Origin: Elusimicrobia bacterium RIFCSPLOWO2_01_FULL_64_13
Lineage (GTDB): Bacteria > Elusimicrobiota > Elusimicrobia > 2-02-FULL-39-32
DNA: 14,254 nucleotides
Reading direction: 5' to 3'
Assembly: GCA_001800095.1 (NCBI GenBank)
Contig: MGUT01000023.1
Location: forward strand, 17,603-31,856
The translations under genes and the position numbers were made by a program. The notes below the pieces were generated by a model that saw only the letters and a list, made by a program, of their open reading frames with translations, searched no databases and was not told where the DNA came from. Shown in pieces: positions 13,169 to 14,254 of this stretch; the stretch's first letter is position 1, and each line of letters opens with the position of its first letter.

Positions 13169-14022
13169 TGATCCTGCCCCGTTTTTTGACCGCCCTCGTG
13201 GGCGTCCCGCTTCTGGTGCTCGCCGTCTGGTGGGGACATATCCCGTTCTTTGTCCTTATATTCGGGGTCGTCATGCTTTCCTTATATGAGTTCTATACCC
13301 TGGCGGGGGAAGCGGATTGGCCCCTGTCCAAGTTCACCGGCCTCCTGCTCGGGGCGGGGCTCATCGCCGCGGTCTATCTTTTCGGGACCAGGACGGATTG
13401 GACGCGCGGCTGGGCCGGCGCGGCGGAGACCGCGCTCCCGGCCATGCTCACGGGGACCATCCTGGTGCTGGTCCTCAAGCCGCTTTTCTCCCGGCGGGAC
13501 CGCGAATCGGCCTTCCTCAACGCGGGAGTCACCCTCATCGGGCTTCTGTACGTGGTATGGACCCTTTCCCACCTGATCCTCATCCGGGACCTGCGTCCCT
13601 TGGGCCGGGAATACACGTTCTTCCTCCTCATCGTGGTCTGGGCCCTGGACATCGGGGCCTACGCGGGAGGATCGAGGTTCGGGAGGCGGAAACTCCACGA
13701 ATCGGTCAGCCCGAAAAAGACATGGGAAGGCGCCCTGGCCGGGACGGCGGCCGCGGTATCGGCCGGTCTGGCCTGCCGGGCGGCGTTCCTGGGGACGATG
13801 GGGCTCCGGCAAGCGGCGGGACTGGCGCTCGGGCTGGCGGTCCTGGCCCAGTTGAGCGACCTCACCGAATCCCTTTTCAAGAGGAACGTCCGGGTGAAGG
13901 ATTCCGGGTCCCTCCTGCCGGGACACGGCGGCATCCTGGACCGTTTCGACTCCTTCCTGTTGACTTCCCCCGTCTACTATTACGTCCTGGTGATGTTCGC
14001 CGGCCATTCGGGGGCCCCGTGA
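13168..14022 (+). CDS. cdsA: Phosphatidate cytidylyltransferase (CDP-diglyceride synthase)
   Basis: Integral membrane enzyme converting phosphatidate and CTP to CDP-diacylglycerol, the branch point of phospholipid synthesis. The product is 284 residues with about eight hydrophobic helices. The family signature is complete at residues 235-259: SLFKRNVRVKDSGSLLPGHG followed by GILDR, including Lys244-Asp245 and the HGG turn. Upstream blocks ALDIGAYAGGSRFGRRKL and SPKKTWEGALAGTAAA also fit. The ATG at 13168 overlaps the uppS stop (TGATG), with GGAGG at 13154-13158 nine bases upstream. The stop overlaps dxr by GTGA. Confidence 0.96.
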   Translation: MILPRFLTALVGVPLLVLAVWWGHIPFFVLIFGVVMLSLYEFYTLAGEADWPLSKFTGLLLGAGLIAAVYLFGTRTDWTRGWAGAAETALPAMLTGTILVLVLKPLFSRRDRESAFLNAGVTLIGLLYVVWTLSHLILIRDLRPLGREYTFFLLIVVWALDIGAYAGGSRFGRRKLHESVSPKKTWEGALAGTAAAVSAGLACRAAFLGTMGLRQAAGLALGLAVLAQLSDLTESLFKRNVRVKDSGSLLPGHGGILDRFDSFLLTSPVYYYVLVMFAGHSGAP

Positions 14023-14254
14023 CATCTCCCAAGCGCATCGCCATCCTCGGCTCCACCGGCTCCATCGGCAAAAGCGCGTTGCGGGTCGTGTCCGCTTTCC
14101 GGGGGCAGTTCGAGGTGGCCGGGCTGACCACGGACAGGAACGTCCCTCTGCTCGCCGAACAGATCCGGGAATTCCGGCCGGACGCGGTGGGGGTCGTGCG
14201 GCCGGAATCCCTGGAAGAACTTAAGAGTCTCATGAATGGGCGGGGCCGGAACGG
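14019..14254 (+). CDS. dxr: 1-deoxy-D-xylulose 5-phosphate reductoisomerase (partial, 3' end outside window)
   Basis: First committed enzyme of the MEP pathway; converts DXP to MEP with NADPH. Only the first 78 codons are present. The GTG start at 14019 overlaps the cdsA stop (GTGA); a G-run at 14010-14014 could act as ribosome binding site. The N-terminus reads MTSPKRIAILGSTGSIGKSA, with the diagnostic NADPH-binding GSTGSIG at residues 11-17. It continues LRVVSAFRGQFEVAGLTTDR and a helix with RPDAVGVV, as expected for the Rossmann domain. Gene order uppS-cdsA-dxr supports the call. Confidence 0.93.
   Translation, partial: MTSPKRIAILGSTGSIGKSALRVVSAFRGQFEVAGLTTDRNVPLLAEQIREFRPDAVGVVRPESLEELKSLMNGRGRN

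Noticed and set aside
1..14254. Mobile elements, CRISPR arrays, tRNA or rRNA genes, defence or biosynthetic clusters
   Set aside because: I looked for terminal repeats, transposase motifs, spaced direct repeats and RNA gene cores and saw none. The window is conserved housekeeping content with uniform composition.

Overview
This window is GC-rich throughout (roughly two-thirds G+C by eye). Every gene I can support lies on the + strand, packed with no gap longer than about 205 bases. The content is core bacterial metabolism and translation. I see no transposase, tRNA, rRNA, CRISPR array, phage gene or defence system. The organism is a free-living-type bacterium with respiratory complex I, a Tat exporter, the MEP isoprenoid route and CDP-diacylglycerol phospholipid synthesis. 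The frr-uppS-cdsA-dxr order is typical of many Gram-negative and deep-branching phyla. I cannot fix the phylum; a GC-rich uncultivated lineage such as Elusimicrobiota is only a guess.

Region 1 (2-6985) is the membrane-arm half of a nuo operon, nuoH(partial)-I-J-K-L-M-N. It encodes the quinone-site subunit, the two-cluster ferredoxin-like subunit and the proton-pumping subunits. Most junctions are ATGA or TGATG overlaps. nuoM instead has its own strong ribosome binding site after a 33-base gap. A trans-polyprenyl diphosphate synthase (6982-8031) overlaps the nuoN stop by four bases. This places quinone side-chain synthesis, or another long-chain prenyl product, in the same transcript as the enzyme that reduces quinone.

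Region 2 (8028-9043) is a small tatA-tatC unit with its own extended -10 promoter. It encodes a minimal twin-arginine translocase. tatC starts at GTG with no Shine-Dalgarno sequence, behind a pyrimidine tract.

Region 3 (9055-14254) is the conserved rpsB-tsf-pyrH-frr-uppS-cdsA-dxr(partial) cluster. It covers ribosomal protein S2, EF-Ts, UMP kinase, ribosome recycling factor, undecaprenyl diphosphate synthase, CDP-diglyceride synthase and DXP reductoisomerase. It is preceded by a promoter with a perfect extended -10 and an A/T tract at UP-element distance. The leader of about 140 bases holds a self-complementary hairpin and a 23-codon upstream ORF with a better Shine-Dalgarno than rpsB itself. 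That leader is the best candidate here for undescribed regulation.

Functionally, dxr feeds isopentenyl units to both the cis-prenyltransferase (UppS, cell-wall carrier lipid) and the trans-prenyltransferase next to nuo. CdsA supplies phospholipid precursors and UMP kinase supplies pyrimidine nucleotides. The most notable protein-level oddity is in NuoN: the usual TM8 lysine is missing, replaced by an Arg-Asp pair.
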